Source: Deltaproteobacteria bacterium
GTDB taxonomy: Bacteria; Desulfobacterota; DSM-4660; Desulfatiglandales; Desulfatiglandaceae
Direction of reading: 5' to 3'
DNA: 22,993 nt
Assembly: GCA_018644785.1 (NCBI GenBank)
Contig: JABGPV010000047.1
Location: 1-22,993, forward strand
A program made the position numbers and the translations under genes. The notes under the pieces were generated by a model. It saw only the letters and a list, made by a program, of their open reading frames with translations, had not been told where the DNA came from and made no database searches. This document shows, piece by piece, positions 7,104 through 15,400 of this stretch (position 1 is its first letter; each line of letters opens with the position of its first letter).

Positions 7104-7349
7104 TCAGGATGAAACGGCATCAATCCTCGGCAAACAAAGGGGGGCCAAGGGATTGGCCGCATCCTCCGGTCCCATGAGGTATTGCTTGCGGTAGTAATCG
7201 CAGACCGGGCCGCTGAAGATCACCTTGTCCCAGTATTTCTTGAAGCTTTCCCGTTCAAAGCCGGTGATGTCCGTGGCCGGATAGACCGATGTTAACAGAT
7301 ACTTCTGAGGTAACTTGAAAGCCAAAGGGGAATGAGATGAGCGAGCCAT
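7104..7349 (-). CDS. Small hypothetical protein translationally coupled to the ABC ATPase gene
   Basis: An 81-residue product begins only 9 bases after the stop codon of the upstream ABC ATPase gene. A GTG one codon earlier (7352) is an alternative start. The composition looks protein-like and not random: KYLLTSVYPATDITGFE, KKYWDKVIFSGPVCDYYRK, then a proline-rich end (NPLAPLCLPRI). It has two cysteines and no signal peptide or membrane segment. I do not recognise a family; it could be a small accessory protein or the surviving piece of a longer gene. The close coupling supports expression with the ATPase. The REP-like field begins about 35 bases after its stop. Confidence 0.5.
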   Translation of the reverse strand: MARSSHSPLAFKLPQKYLLTSVYPATDITGFERESFKKYWDKVIFSGPVCDYYRKQYLMGPEDAANPLAPLCLPRIDAVSS

Positions 7350-7358
7350 CACCCATGC

Positions 7359-8921
7359 TCAGCGAATCTTCGCCGATTCGACAATTTTTCCCTGGTGAAG
7401 CATTAACCTGTGGGTAATACAGGGTAGGATCTCGTCCTCATGGTGTGTCACATAGACCAGTTTTGTGCCGGTATTCCGGCCGATGTACTCCAGAACACTC
7501 AAAATTTTCTTACGGTTGTCCCGGTCCAGGCCGTCACAGGGTTCATCCAGAAACAGCAGTAACGGTGATTTGACCACGGCACGGGCAATGAGGGTCATTT
7601 TCCGCTGACCGTAGGAAAGGCTTCCGAATGTGCACTCCTTCAGGTGATCGATACCCAGCAACTTCATCCATTCCAGGGCTTTTGTTTTCTGCTCTTTGCT
7701 GCACGTGCGAAAAAGCCCCATGGAGTCATAAAATCCGGATAAGACCACATGAAATGCCGAAATTTCTTTGGGATATCGCGCCTGAAATTCCGTTGAAACC
7801 ATACCGATTTGCCGCTTCGTCTCCCAGATGCTCGTACCGACCCCTCTTTTTTTGCCGAACACAAAGACATGGTTGGAATAGGCTTGAGGGTTGTCACCCA
7901 GGATCAATTTGAGGACCGTTGATTTCCCTGCCCCATTTTCCCCCAGGATCAACCAGTTTTCACCCGCTTTGACCTCCCAATTAAAATCACTAAGCACAAC
8001 CGTATCACCGTAGCGCACGTTTACATGCCGCATGTCAATGAGCGTTCGGCCTTCGGGTGTCCCGGTCACCCCCACCCCGCCAACGGGAGTTGTTTCTTTT
8101 AGAAGAAGCGATGACTGCGACAAGTCACGAAAGGTGAAAGAATCGCTACCGTCTTCCCGGTTTCTTTCTGAAAAGACGCCGGAACTGAGGACCTGTTCCT
8201 TTTCCCCGGCCGTGCATATGGCGCCGTCTTTCATCTGAAGCACATGGGTAATACCCGTCGGAAGCTCCTCAAAACGGTGGGTGATCAATACCAGGCGCAC
8301 GCCGCTTTGGATGAGATCATCGAGGTTTTCTTTGAGATCCTTTCGAGAACGGCTGTCCAAACCGTTGAACGGTTCATCCAGTATCAGAAGCTTCGGTTTT
8401 CGCATCAGGGCCCGGACAATGACGACCTTGCAGAGCTCCCCCGATGAAACGGCACAGATATCCCGGTTCAGGATGTTTTTGATCCTCAGCTTGTCCGCAA
8501 AATGCCCGAGATCGTGCTCGAAATCCTTTTCCTCACACGCGCCTTTGGGCAGGCCCTGAATTACAATGTCCCTCGGGGTGGTCTTCTCATCGATTCGACC
8601 GCTAAAATCCCTGAAGCTTTCCTGCAGCAGCTCACGCTCAAAAACCTCACGAAACAGTTCCGGGGAAGCATATCCCACCGGCACTTTCTCCGGGGTCTCT
8701 TGGCTCCCCTTTGACGGCTTCACATGATGCCTGACCGAACCTCTGACCACCGGAACACCGCCGAAAAGCGCTTTTGCAAGCGTGGTCTTGCCCGACCCGT
8801 TGGGACCCAAGATGGCCCAGTTTTCATCAGTTTTGATTTCCCATGAGGTATTCTGAAGATATATTCTGTCATAAAGGCGGACGGAAATGTTATCCAGGGT
8901 AATAAGGGGTTCGACTTTCAC
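7359..8921 (-). CDS. Duplicated ABC ATPase, ModF/PhrA-like
   Basis: The 520-residue protein carries two complete nucleotide-binding domains and no membrane segments. Domain 1 has Walker A GPNGSGKT (39-46), signature VSSGELCKV and Walker B LLILDEPFNGLD with H-loop LITHR. Domain 2 has GENGAGKST, signature LSYGQRKM, LLFLDEPCDGLD and VTHHEDE. The arrangement and length (E. coli ModF is about 490 residues) match the ModF/PhrA group, whose role in molybdate metabolism or photorepair is poorly defined. No permease or binding protein is adjacent, so a standalone ATPase is more likely than an importer. The start is GTG, with AGGAG about 10 bases upstream. The linker between domains (about 245-290) is long and charged. 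The 81-residue ORF follows immediately. Confidence 0.85.
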   Translation of the reverse strand: MKVEPLITLDNISVRLYDRIYLQNTSWEIKTDENWAILGPNGSGKTTLAKALFGGVPVVRGSVRHHVKPSKGSQETPEKVPVGYASPELFREVFERELLQESFRDFSGRIDEKTTPRDIVIQGLPKGACEEKDFEHDLGHFADKLRIKNILNRDICAVSSGELCKVVIVRALMRKPKLLILDEPFNGLDSRSRKDLKENLDDLIQSGVRLVLITHRFEELPTGITHVLQMKDGAICTAGEKEQVLSSGVFSERNREDGSDSFTFRDLSQSSLLLKETTPVGGVGVTGTPEGRTLIDMRHVNVRYGDTVVLSDFNWEVKAGENWLILGENGAGKSTVLKLILGDNPQAYSNHVFVFGKKRGVGTSIWETKRQIGMVSTEFQARYPKEISAFHVVLSGFYDSMGLFRTCSKEQKTKALEWMKLLGIDHLKECTFGSLSYGQRKMTLIARAVVKSPLLLFLDEPCDGLDRDNRKKILSVLEYIGRNTGTKLVYVTHHEDEILPCITHRLMLHQGKIVESAKIR

Positions 8922-9163
8922 CGTTTGATGTCTCCTGCCGAGGGAATATGATAAAGGTTTAAAAAAAAGAGATGAGGTTAAAGCCTACTTGAAGAGAAAA
9001 GGATTTTAAACCTAATTATTCAGCCGGCTCATGGAGGGGTAATGCCATCAGCCCATTTTCCAATATGCACCGAACGGCAAGACGGGTGGCTTTTCCGACC
9101 ACGTCCGTACATTTATCCCGGTGGCCGCCGGCCTCTTCAAATTTATGGGTCGGCCTGCGGCCT
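8922..9163. other. Spacer upstream of the ABC ATPase gene
   Basis: No credible gene is seen. The region contains the presumed leftward promoter of the ATPase gene and GC-rich sequence abutting MITE copy B. A possible 68-codon plus-strand ORF (9042-9248) runs into the MITE and has no family resemblance. Confidence 0.35.
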
Positions 9164-9397
9164 GGGGTCGGCCCAAGCCAACCGATTGATATTTAATGAA
9201 TACCTCCCCAAAAATAGGTGCTTTCTGGCCCTATATCGCTCTTTTTGACGCCAAAAAGCGAGACATAGAAAAAATAGCTCCTGCCTCATCCATAACCTAT
9301 AATGCTCATTTTACCCTCAAAAAGGACGATATAGCCGCATATTTAGGGGTATCTTAAACGCATTCCATTTTATTACAATATGTTACCTTGGCGACCC
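9164..9397. mobile_element. MITE-like element, copy B (full length)
   Basis: The left end is GGGGTCGGCCCAAGCCAA; the right end, TTACCTTGGCGACCC, is slightly decayed. Two internal hairpins are present, 9231-9268 (ctatatcgctctttttg with caaaaagcgagacatag) and 9297-9334 (ctataatgctcatttta with caaaaaggacgatatag). Over its body it differs from copy C by only two substitutions, so one was copied from the other recently. It has no ORF. It lies just beyond the 3' end of the first dehydrogenase gene. Confidence 0.8.
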
Positions 9398-9432
9398 AAG
9401 CCCCCACAAGCCCCGATTCCAGACTTGCCCAT

Positions 9433-10221
9433 CTAGGTCAAGGTTGCCCAGCCACCATCTATTTCTACAGTCGCCCCGGTCATGTAACTTGAAGCCTCGT
9501 TGGAGGCCATTAACAACAAACAGCCATCTAGCTCCTCAAGAGCCGCCGCCCTTTTCATAGGAATTTCCGCAACCGTCTTCTTTCCCTCCTCCGTCTTAAC
9601 AAATTCTTTTTGCATTTCCGTGAGCATAGCACCTGGTACTATGGTATTTACCCTAATATCATTAGATACAACACCTTGGGCAAAACTCCTTGTGAGATGG
9701 TTAACGGCTGCTTTGGAAGCCCCATATGGTAGAAGATTGGCCATTGGACGGCCAGACGTAGCCGATGAAATGTTAATAATACTACCTTTCACATTAGTCC
9801 TTATCATATGAGCGGCCGTTTCTTTGGAGAACAACCACAGTCCTTTCAGATTGGTATCCAATACGTTGTCCCAATCCTGTTCCGTTTGTTCAAATATGGT
9901 TTTAAGTACAAGTATCCCGGCACAATTGACAACAACGTCGAATGTTTGGAACTGTTTCGCGATCCGTGCTATACCATTTTCAATCTCAATTCTTCTTCTC
10001 AAATCTATTGATTGCGTGATAACTGCAACAGGAAATTTGGAAACCTCCCGGGCCGCAGCGGTTAAGGCATCATTGTCCATGTCGACCAAGGCTACGTTTG
10101 CGCCTGCTTTGGCAAGCGTTTTAGCACAATGCTTCCCCAGTCCTGATGCTGCACCAGTCACAATGCAGTTCTTATCGACAAGACTAAACAGCGAATTAAA
10201 ATAAGCATGTTGAGAATTCAT
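9433..10221 (-). CDS. Short-chain dehydrogenase/reductase (SDR), classical type
   Basis: The 262-residue Rossmann-fold oxidoreductase has the cofactor loop TGAASGLG (22-29), with Asp47 after the second strand suggesting NAD(H) preference. It also has NCAG (99-102, normally NNAG), serines at 152-153, the catalytic YGASK (Tyr166, Lys170), the IVPGAMLTEM segment, and a C-terminal TGATVEIDGGW typical of FabG/2,5-diketogluconate-reductase-like SDRs. Length and motif spacing are normal, so it should be an active reductase or dehydrogenase; the substrate is not predictable. GAGGAGG lies 9 bases before the ATG. It is a lone gene bracketed by two nearly identical MITE copies in the same orientation. 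Confidence 0.9.
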   Translation of the reverse strand: MNSQHAYFNSLFSLVDKNCIVTGAASGLGKHCAKTLAKAGANVALVDMDNDALTAAAREVSKFPVAVITQSIDLRRRIEIENGIARIAKQFQTFDVVVNCAGILVLKTIFEQTEQDWDNVLDTNLKGLWLFSKETAAHMIRTNVKGSIINISSATSGRPMANLLPYGASKAAVNHLTRSFAQGVVSNDIRVNTIVPGAMLTEMQKEFVKTEEGKKTVAEIPMKRAAALEELDGCLLLMASNEASSYMTGATVEIDGGWATLT

Positions 10222-10260
10222 TTCCTATTACCTCCTCTGGATTTTTGGGGCTGGATTTTT

Positions 10261-10497
10261 GGGGTCGGCCCAAGCCAACCGATTGATATTTAATGAATAC
10301 CTCCCCAAAAATAGGTGCTTTCTGGCCCTATATCGCTCTTTTTGACGCCAAAAAGCGAGACATAGAAAAAATAGCTCCTGCCTCATCCATAACCTATAAT
10401 GCTCATTTTACCCTCAAAAAGGACGATATAGCCGCATATTTAGGGGTATTTTAAGCGCATTCCATTTTATTACAATATGTTACCTTGGCCCGACCCC
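10261..10497. mobile_element. MITE-like element, copy C (full length, best preserved)
   Basis: The left end is GGGGTCGGCCCAAGCC and the right end is TTACCTTGGCCCGACCCC; both are intact. The first internal hairpin is at 10328-10365, and a second follows as in copy B. It begins 39 bases upstream of the dehydrogenase start, so it lies in that gene's promoter region. Immediately outside the left end is a 14-base tandem duplication (ggatttttggggct repeated from 10239). No ORF is present. Confidence 0.82.
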
Positions 10498-10645
10498 AAT
10501 CCCTGATATTGTCCATCATATCCTCTATTCAGGGATTGTTGTGGGGGAACCAACAAAATCCCCGGTAATGTCTGGTGGATTTTGATTGTTGGAATTTATA
10601 AGACAATAATCGAGACTTGATAATCATATAAACGCCCGTTAAAAT
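10498..10645. other. Spacer between MITE C and the second dehydrogenase gene
   Basis: The only structure seen is an inverted repeat, CAATCCCTGA (10497-10506) with TCAGGGATTG (10529-10538), with a 22-base loop and no T-run. It could form a weak 3' hairpin for the leftward gene. Confidence 0.35.
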
Positions 10646-11398
10646 TTATAATTTATTTATTTTATTCAATGAAAAATCAGGTGCAATCCGGCACAGTAAG
10701 CTGAGTAGCTTGACTTTCCCGATTTTAATTTCATTTTTTGATTTTTGTATCTCATTAAGCATTAAAGTCACTGCTTTTTTTGTGGTAATTGCTATATCTG
10801 GGACATGTCCTCCATCGTGAAAATGAGTATCAACCGCTGTCATCATTACTTCGATTATTTTAATTGGATTGTCCTTTAATTGAAGCCTAAGGGATTGTGT
10901 ATAAGAATGCAAAGCTGCCTTTGATGCACAATATCCGGGCATGTCCGCATGTGGAGCGTAGACTAACCCGGTGGTCATGTTTATGATGGCGCTATTTTTT
11001 TGACGGCTTAAATGGGACAGAAATAATTTTATAAGCCCAACCGGTCCAATAAAATTGGTTTGGATTTCCTGGTCCACTAATGCGGCAGAATAGTTTTTAT
11101 CCTGTATCTTGAGGTAATTAACAATAACCGCATTGTTGATCAGCATATTTAATCGGGGATGTTCATTGGTCACCTGGGAAAATAATTCTTCACGTTGCTT
11201 TTGATCTGAAACATCACATTGAACTGTATGAACCCGGGGAAGATCATTCTTGACCATCTGCAATTTATTTTCTGATCTACCGCAGATAATTACTATATTT
11301 CCCATCCGTAATAAGGTTTTGGTTAGCTCCAGACCTATGCCCGAGCCTCCGCCGGTAATAAGAATGGTATTATTTATGAGTTTTAGTTTGGTTGTCAT
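10646..11398 (-). CDS. SDR oxidoreductase, DltE-like
   Basis: I start at MTTKLKL (250 residues) because AGAGGTGGG lies 9 bases before that ATG; a GTG nine codons upstream would include this site. Motifs are TGGGSGIG (15-22), Arg41 after the second strand (suggesting NADP(H)), NNAV (88-91), MTTG (141-144) in place of the usual serine region, and the catalytic YCASK (Tyr156, Lys160). The best resemblance is to uncharacterised DltE-type oxidoreductases, common in Bacteroidota and Firmicutes. The DltE name comes from a teichoic-acid operon, but that function is unlikely in a Gram-negative host. Codon usage is markedly AT-rich. It lies 119 bases downstream of, and in the same direction as, the Crp/Fnr-type regulator. 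Confidence 0.88.
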   Translation of the reverse strand: MTTKLKLINNTILITGGGSGIGLELTKTLLRMGNIVIICGRSENKLQMVKNDLPRVHTVQCDVSDQKQREELFSQVTNEHPRLNMLINNAVIVNYLKIQDKNYSAALVDQEIQTNFIGPVGLIKLFLSHLSRQKNSAIINMTTGLVYAPHADMPGYCASKAALHSYTQSLRLQLKDNPIKIIEVMMTAVDTHFHDGGHVPDIAITTKKAVTLMLNEIQKSKNEIKIGKVKLLSLLCRIAPDFSLNKINKL

Positions 11399-11448
11399 AA
11401 TGATTCCCACCTCTAATTTTTGCACAATAATAAAATGTTTAGTGATCG

Positions 11449-11473
11449 TATTCGCCTGACAGTCAGGCGAATA
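11449..11473. promoter_or_regulatory. Perfect 25-bp palindrome, candidate operator or hairpin
   Basis: The arms TATTCGCCTGAC (11449-11460) and GTCAGGCGAATA (11462-11473) are exact complements around one central base. It lies between the Crp/Fnr-type regulator gene and the DltE-like SDR gene, 51 bases upstream of the SDR start. No T-run follows on the minus strand, so a terminator is less likely than a dimeric regulator site. It does not match the classical CRP (TGTGA) or FNR (TTGAT) boxes. Confidence 0.45.
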
Positions 11474-11517
11474 TTGTCTCTATACAAATAAAACATGCAT
11501 GAAGAGAAATCATTAAC

Positions 11518-12117
11518 CTAAGTTAAGAGATTCAATTTTTTTCTAATTCTGCTTAAAGTTACCGGTGTGATACCCAGATAAGAGGCGATATGATAGTGTT
11601 TCACCCTTTCAATCAAATCAGGGTATTCTTCTAAAAAATGTAAATATCTTGTTTCAGCATCATCAAATAAGAATCGGTATTCTCTTATTTCTTTTTTGAT
11701 GTATTGTTGTTCTATTAATTTTCTTGCAATTTTATTCCAGCTTAAGTTATTTTCAGTCAACTCATTAAATGTTTTGAAACTTGAGATAAAAATTTCCGAG
11801 TTTTCAAGGGCTTCAATATAAAACCTTGATACCTCTCCTAAAAGAATAGCCGAATAGGAAATGAGTAAATCATTTTTCAGGGCAAAATACTTTGTATATT
11901 CCTTTCCGTTATTATCGATATAAAAATATCTGAACAATCCGGAAATTATAATTCCGAACTTGTCTGGGTTTTCTCCAGCTTTTATAAAGAATTTATTTTT
12001 CTTTACTGTGGACAATTTAAAAACTCTATCAATTACAGATAACTCAGATGAAGATATATTCGAAATACTGTTAAAATATGATGTAATTGTTTTTATTGTT
12101 TCGTCAGCTGAGATCAC
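11518..12117 (-). CDS. Crp/Fnr-family transcriptional regulator
   Basis: I choose the GTG at 12117 (199 residues) because AAGGA lies 5 bases upstream and family members start close to this point; an upstream TTG at 12186 would add 23 residues and has no ribosome binding site. Residues 20-115 form the cyclic-nucleotide-binding-like beta-roll (FIKAGENPDKFGIIISGLFRYF). Residues 150-199 form the winged helix, with recognition region HIASYLGITPVTLSRIRKKL (176-195). No cysteine cluster for an Fe-S centre is seen. This sequence style, including RYLHFLEEYPDLIERV before the HTH, is typical of Bacteroidota Crp proteins. It probably regulates itself and the SDR gene downstream. It is strongly AT-rich relative to the flanking chromosome. 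Confidence 0.85.
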   Translation of the reverse strand: MISADETIKTITSYFNSISNISSSELSVIDRVFKLSTVKKNKFFIKAGENPDKFGIIISGLFRYFYIDNNGKEYTKYFALKNDLLISYSAILLGEVSRFYIEALENSEIFISSFKTFNELTENNLSWNKIARKLIEQQYIKKEIREYRFLFDDAETRYLHFLEEYPDLIERVKHYHIASYLGITPVTLSRIRKKLNLLT

Positions 12118-12319
12118 AATGTTCCTTGCTATTGTTGGTAAAAGACTGGCAGAATTCTTCCAAAGTGAACCAATAGAAATACACAAAATATATTCAATAA
12201 ATAATTTCTATCACTTTTACATTCAATTCGTGACATTACATCGTTCCACAACTATCATTTTTTTATGTTCCTTAGAAAACCAACCTAATGCAGGCAAGAA
12301 TCCATTGCTTTCCCTTGTA
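12118..12319. other. AT-rich spacer between the Crp/Fnr-type gene and MITE copy D
   Basis: No credible gene or repeat is seen. It presumably carries the regulator promoter, but no clear -35/-10 pair can be assigned. Confidence 0.35.
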
Positions 12320-12452
12320 TTCCAAAATTCTAATATAGCCTCATTTCCTATAATGCGTGTTTTACCCCCAAAAACGTCCATATAGCCCCGATTTCAAGGC
12401 TTATTCCTATTGCATATCATTTAATTTCAATTAGTTGGCTTGGCCCGACCCC
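12320..12452. mobile_element. MITE-like element, copy D (left-truncated)
   Basis: The right half matches copies B and C: a hairpin starting ctataatgcgtgtttt and ending aaaacgtccatatag (about 12349-12386), then the right end TTGGCTTGGCCCGACCCC (12435-12452), the best-preserved right end in the window. No left terminal repeat is found, so the left boundary is approximate. It overlaps the 3' end of the alpha-2-macroglobulin gene. Confidence 0.72.
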
Positions 12453-15400
12453 ATCCTGACCAGAAACCTGATCCACCATGAGCAGATCTCTTACACCACG
12501 CCCGTAGACATCCGGGTCGTACATCTCTTCCGCGAACACCGGTAGAACCGTGAACTCTCCAGGTGCAATGACTTGGGCCGTGTAGGAGAGATGGTAATTT
12601 CCAGCAGGCAGATATTCCGAGTAGAAACGGGCCGCGTTGTGGCGCAGCTCACAATGGTAGAAACTCCATCGGGAGTCGCCATAACTGAACCAGTCGCTTT
12701 GTTTGAACCACCATGATCCTTCGGCCGCCTTATAGGCACCCTGGTCCGCATCCACGGTGGAGGCCGTAGCCAGGTCCCGGTTTACCGGTTCCAGGCCGCC
12801 CGGGACCGGATCATCCACCACCACAAAATTTCGGGCCGCGGGCAGGGATAAGAAGAGATCCACCCGTACCAGGTCTCCTCGTTTAAGCCGTATGGGGTTT
12901 TTGAGGAGCTGCCATTTATTGTTCTGAAGCAAATTGTACTCCCGGTGGATTTCAATGCCCGCATTCACAGATGTTGCGTCTTCCCCCAGGGGGGCATAGG
13001 ACAAGCGGGTGGCGTAGTAGAGGCGCCCTTGGCCCTTCCGTTCCAGGTTGATGGTGGCGGTTCGAGCGGGATCCTCTTTTTGAATGGATCGGGTAAAGGT
13101 TTTTGCTTCGTCGCGCATATCATCAAATCGGGTTTGCCCCATGACCTCCCGGTCAAAGAGGGCACGGACGGTAAATCCAGGCTTTTTGTCTTCATAACGC
13201 CCGGCGTAATCAATAAGCCCCTTCATGCAGAATATATTTTCCTGGGTGTTTTCCCAGTGGTCCCGCTTTTTTCGGGCCTGGGTGATGAACCGCACCAGTT
13301 TGAAGGGGATGTCATTGATCAGGCTTTTTCCCGCATCGGTTCCGGCATAGGCGGTCAGTGCGCTCAAAATGGCGCCGTTGGTCCGGAGGGGCGATGCAAG
13401 GATGCGGGTAAAACGATCATCAATCACCTCGCTGAAGACCATTTTTCCAGCCGATTCGTTGCCGTGGCTCAGGATCTGCCTGACCACGTGCGCACGCATC
13501 TTCTCTGTTTCGGGAACCGCCAATGCTGCCAGCAGGAATTGGGCCTTCCCGAACAGGCTCATTTCTTTCACATGGGGGACGTAGCGTGAAAGATCTGATG
13601 GGTTGATTTTTCCTTCTTTCGCCAGGGCCGCCAGGGCCACCGCCCGCACCGTGGAGGCCATGCCTTTGGAATAAAAGTCGGGAACCGTGTTGCGGCGAAG
13701 CAGTGTCCATAGGTAAGTGTAAAGCTTTTGTTGAACGGTATCAGGGATTTTGAAGCCCGCTTCCTGAAGCCATGTAAAGGCCAGGGCCGTGTAGGCGCTC
13801 AGGTAGGGGCTCACATACCGGTTTTTGGGTATATAGTAGGTCATCCCTCCATTGGGGGCTTGAAAATCCGTGGCCCGATGGAGGGTCTCCTCGGGCAGTT
13901 TTTTGTTTCCCAGCCATTTGAAATCGGAAGAGAGGTAGTTTTTAAGACCGGCGTAATGGCCGGCCATTACCCCTTGGGTCAGGATCTGTTCCCAGCAGGT
14001 GTAGGGGTAATCCTTTAAATACGAAAATGCCCCTTCAAGATTGCCCAGTACCGTGGGCGACACCTCTACAGTGATGTCGCCCACATCGGTTCGCATCTCT
14101 TTTGGAAACAAAATGGTCTCACTGACCGATGGTTGGGTGGTGCTGCCGTATTGGGCGGCCGTTTCGAGAAAATAGCGTTTATTGACCGGCAGGGTGTGGG
14201 TGACCCCGTCTCCATCCGTTTTATCCCACGCCTTTGCCGTGAATTGAATACGGCCCTTCCCCGTGGTCTCCATGGGCAACCAGATGGTGTGTCGTTTAAA
14301 GGGTGAAAGGGATAGTTCAAATCTCTTTTCCACCCTGGTTTGGTCACGAGGGGTTTGAATGGGTCCTTGGGCCGTGACCGTAGCCGTCAGTTGGCGCTTT
14401 TCAGAAGTGCGGTTCATGATGCTGAAACCGGCCTCAAACTTGTCCCCCGCAATGACCTGGTTGGGCATGACGGGCCGGATTTCCGTGGGTTGGTTGACCT
14501 TGAATTTTCCCTGGCCCAGCCCCATGCGATCCCCGGGTGTGACAGCCATGGCCAGCACCCGCCAGCCGGTGAGGTTGTCGGGCGCATTGAACGTAATGAC
14601 CGCTTCGCCCTGTTCATCGGCCACAATGGAGGGGTTCCAGTAGCTGACGAATTTGAACACGGACCGAAGACTGATGTCAGCGCCCCCGCCGCCGCCGGTG
14701 TCGGCGCCTTTTTTCTCAAATTTCTGCCGTCCCACCAGTCCCATGAGAAGACTGAAATTCTCAAGATCCAGCCCGTCCAGGGTATAAAAGCCCTTGTACG
14801 GATCAAAATAGTCGCGGCCTTTGGCGATCAGGTCAAATACGGACTCGTCCAGGACCACCACCGCCAGTTCAACGGGTGCAGGGTTGTTTTTTTCGGTGAC
14901 CGTAGCCTTCAACTTAACGGTGACACGATCCCCGGGCTTGTAGGTTTCATGTTCCGGCATTACCCTTACCGCCAGCTCTTTGGCGGGGTCGGAAACTGAT
15001 GTTTTTACATAACCCATGCGAAAGGTGGGTTTTCCCAGGTCCACCTGGCCGGTTTGAAGCGGCGGTTGTTCCACCCTTGGGGAGATGACCACCACGGACA
15101 GATAAAATCCGGGCGTTTCGTCCTGTTTGACTTCAAATTCAATCATGGGGGTGCTGCCGTGAAGTGTCTGAAGCCAATGCCGCAAAACCCCATACCGTTC
15201 CACCGTGACGAGCGCTTTGGCCCCGGGAAAGGGGTTTTTGACCAGGTATCGGGCCCGGTCGCCTACTGCATAACGGTTCTTTTCAGGAATGATTTCAAGG
15301 CGGTTATCAGGCCGCTCATCCCACACCACTTCTCCTTTGCCTACTACCCATTGGTACATCCGGCTGCTGTGGTCCCGGCCTTTGGCGTCTTTGATGATAG

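Noticed and set aside
9042..9248. A 68-codon plus-strand ORF upstream of MITE copy B
   Set aside because: It extends into the repeat element, has no ribosome binding site and shows no protein family features.
9164..10497. Classical composite transposon made of two IS elements around the SDR gene
   Set aside because: Copies B and C contain no transposase, so they are MITE-like; the gene may still be mobilisable in trans, which is reported as a finding.
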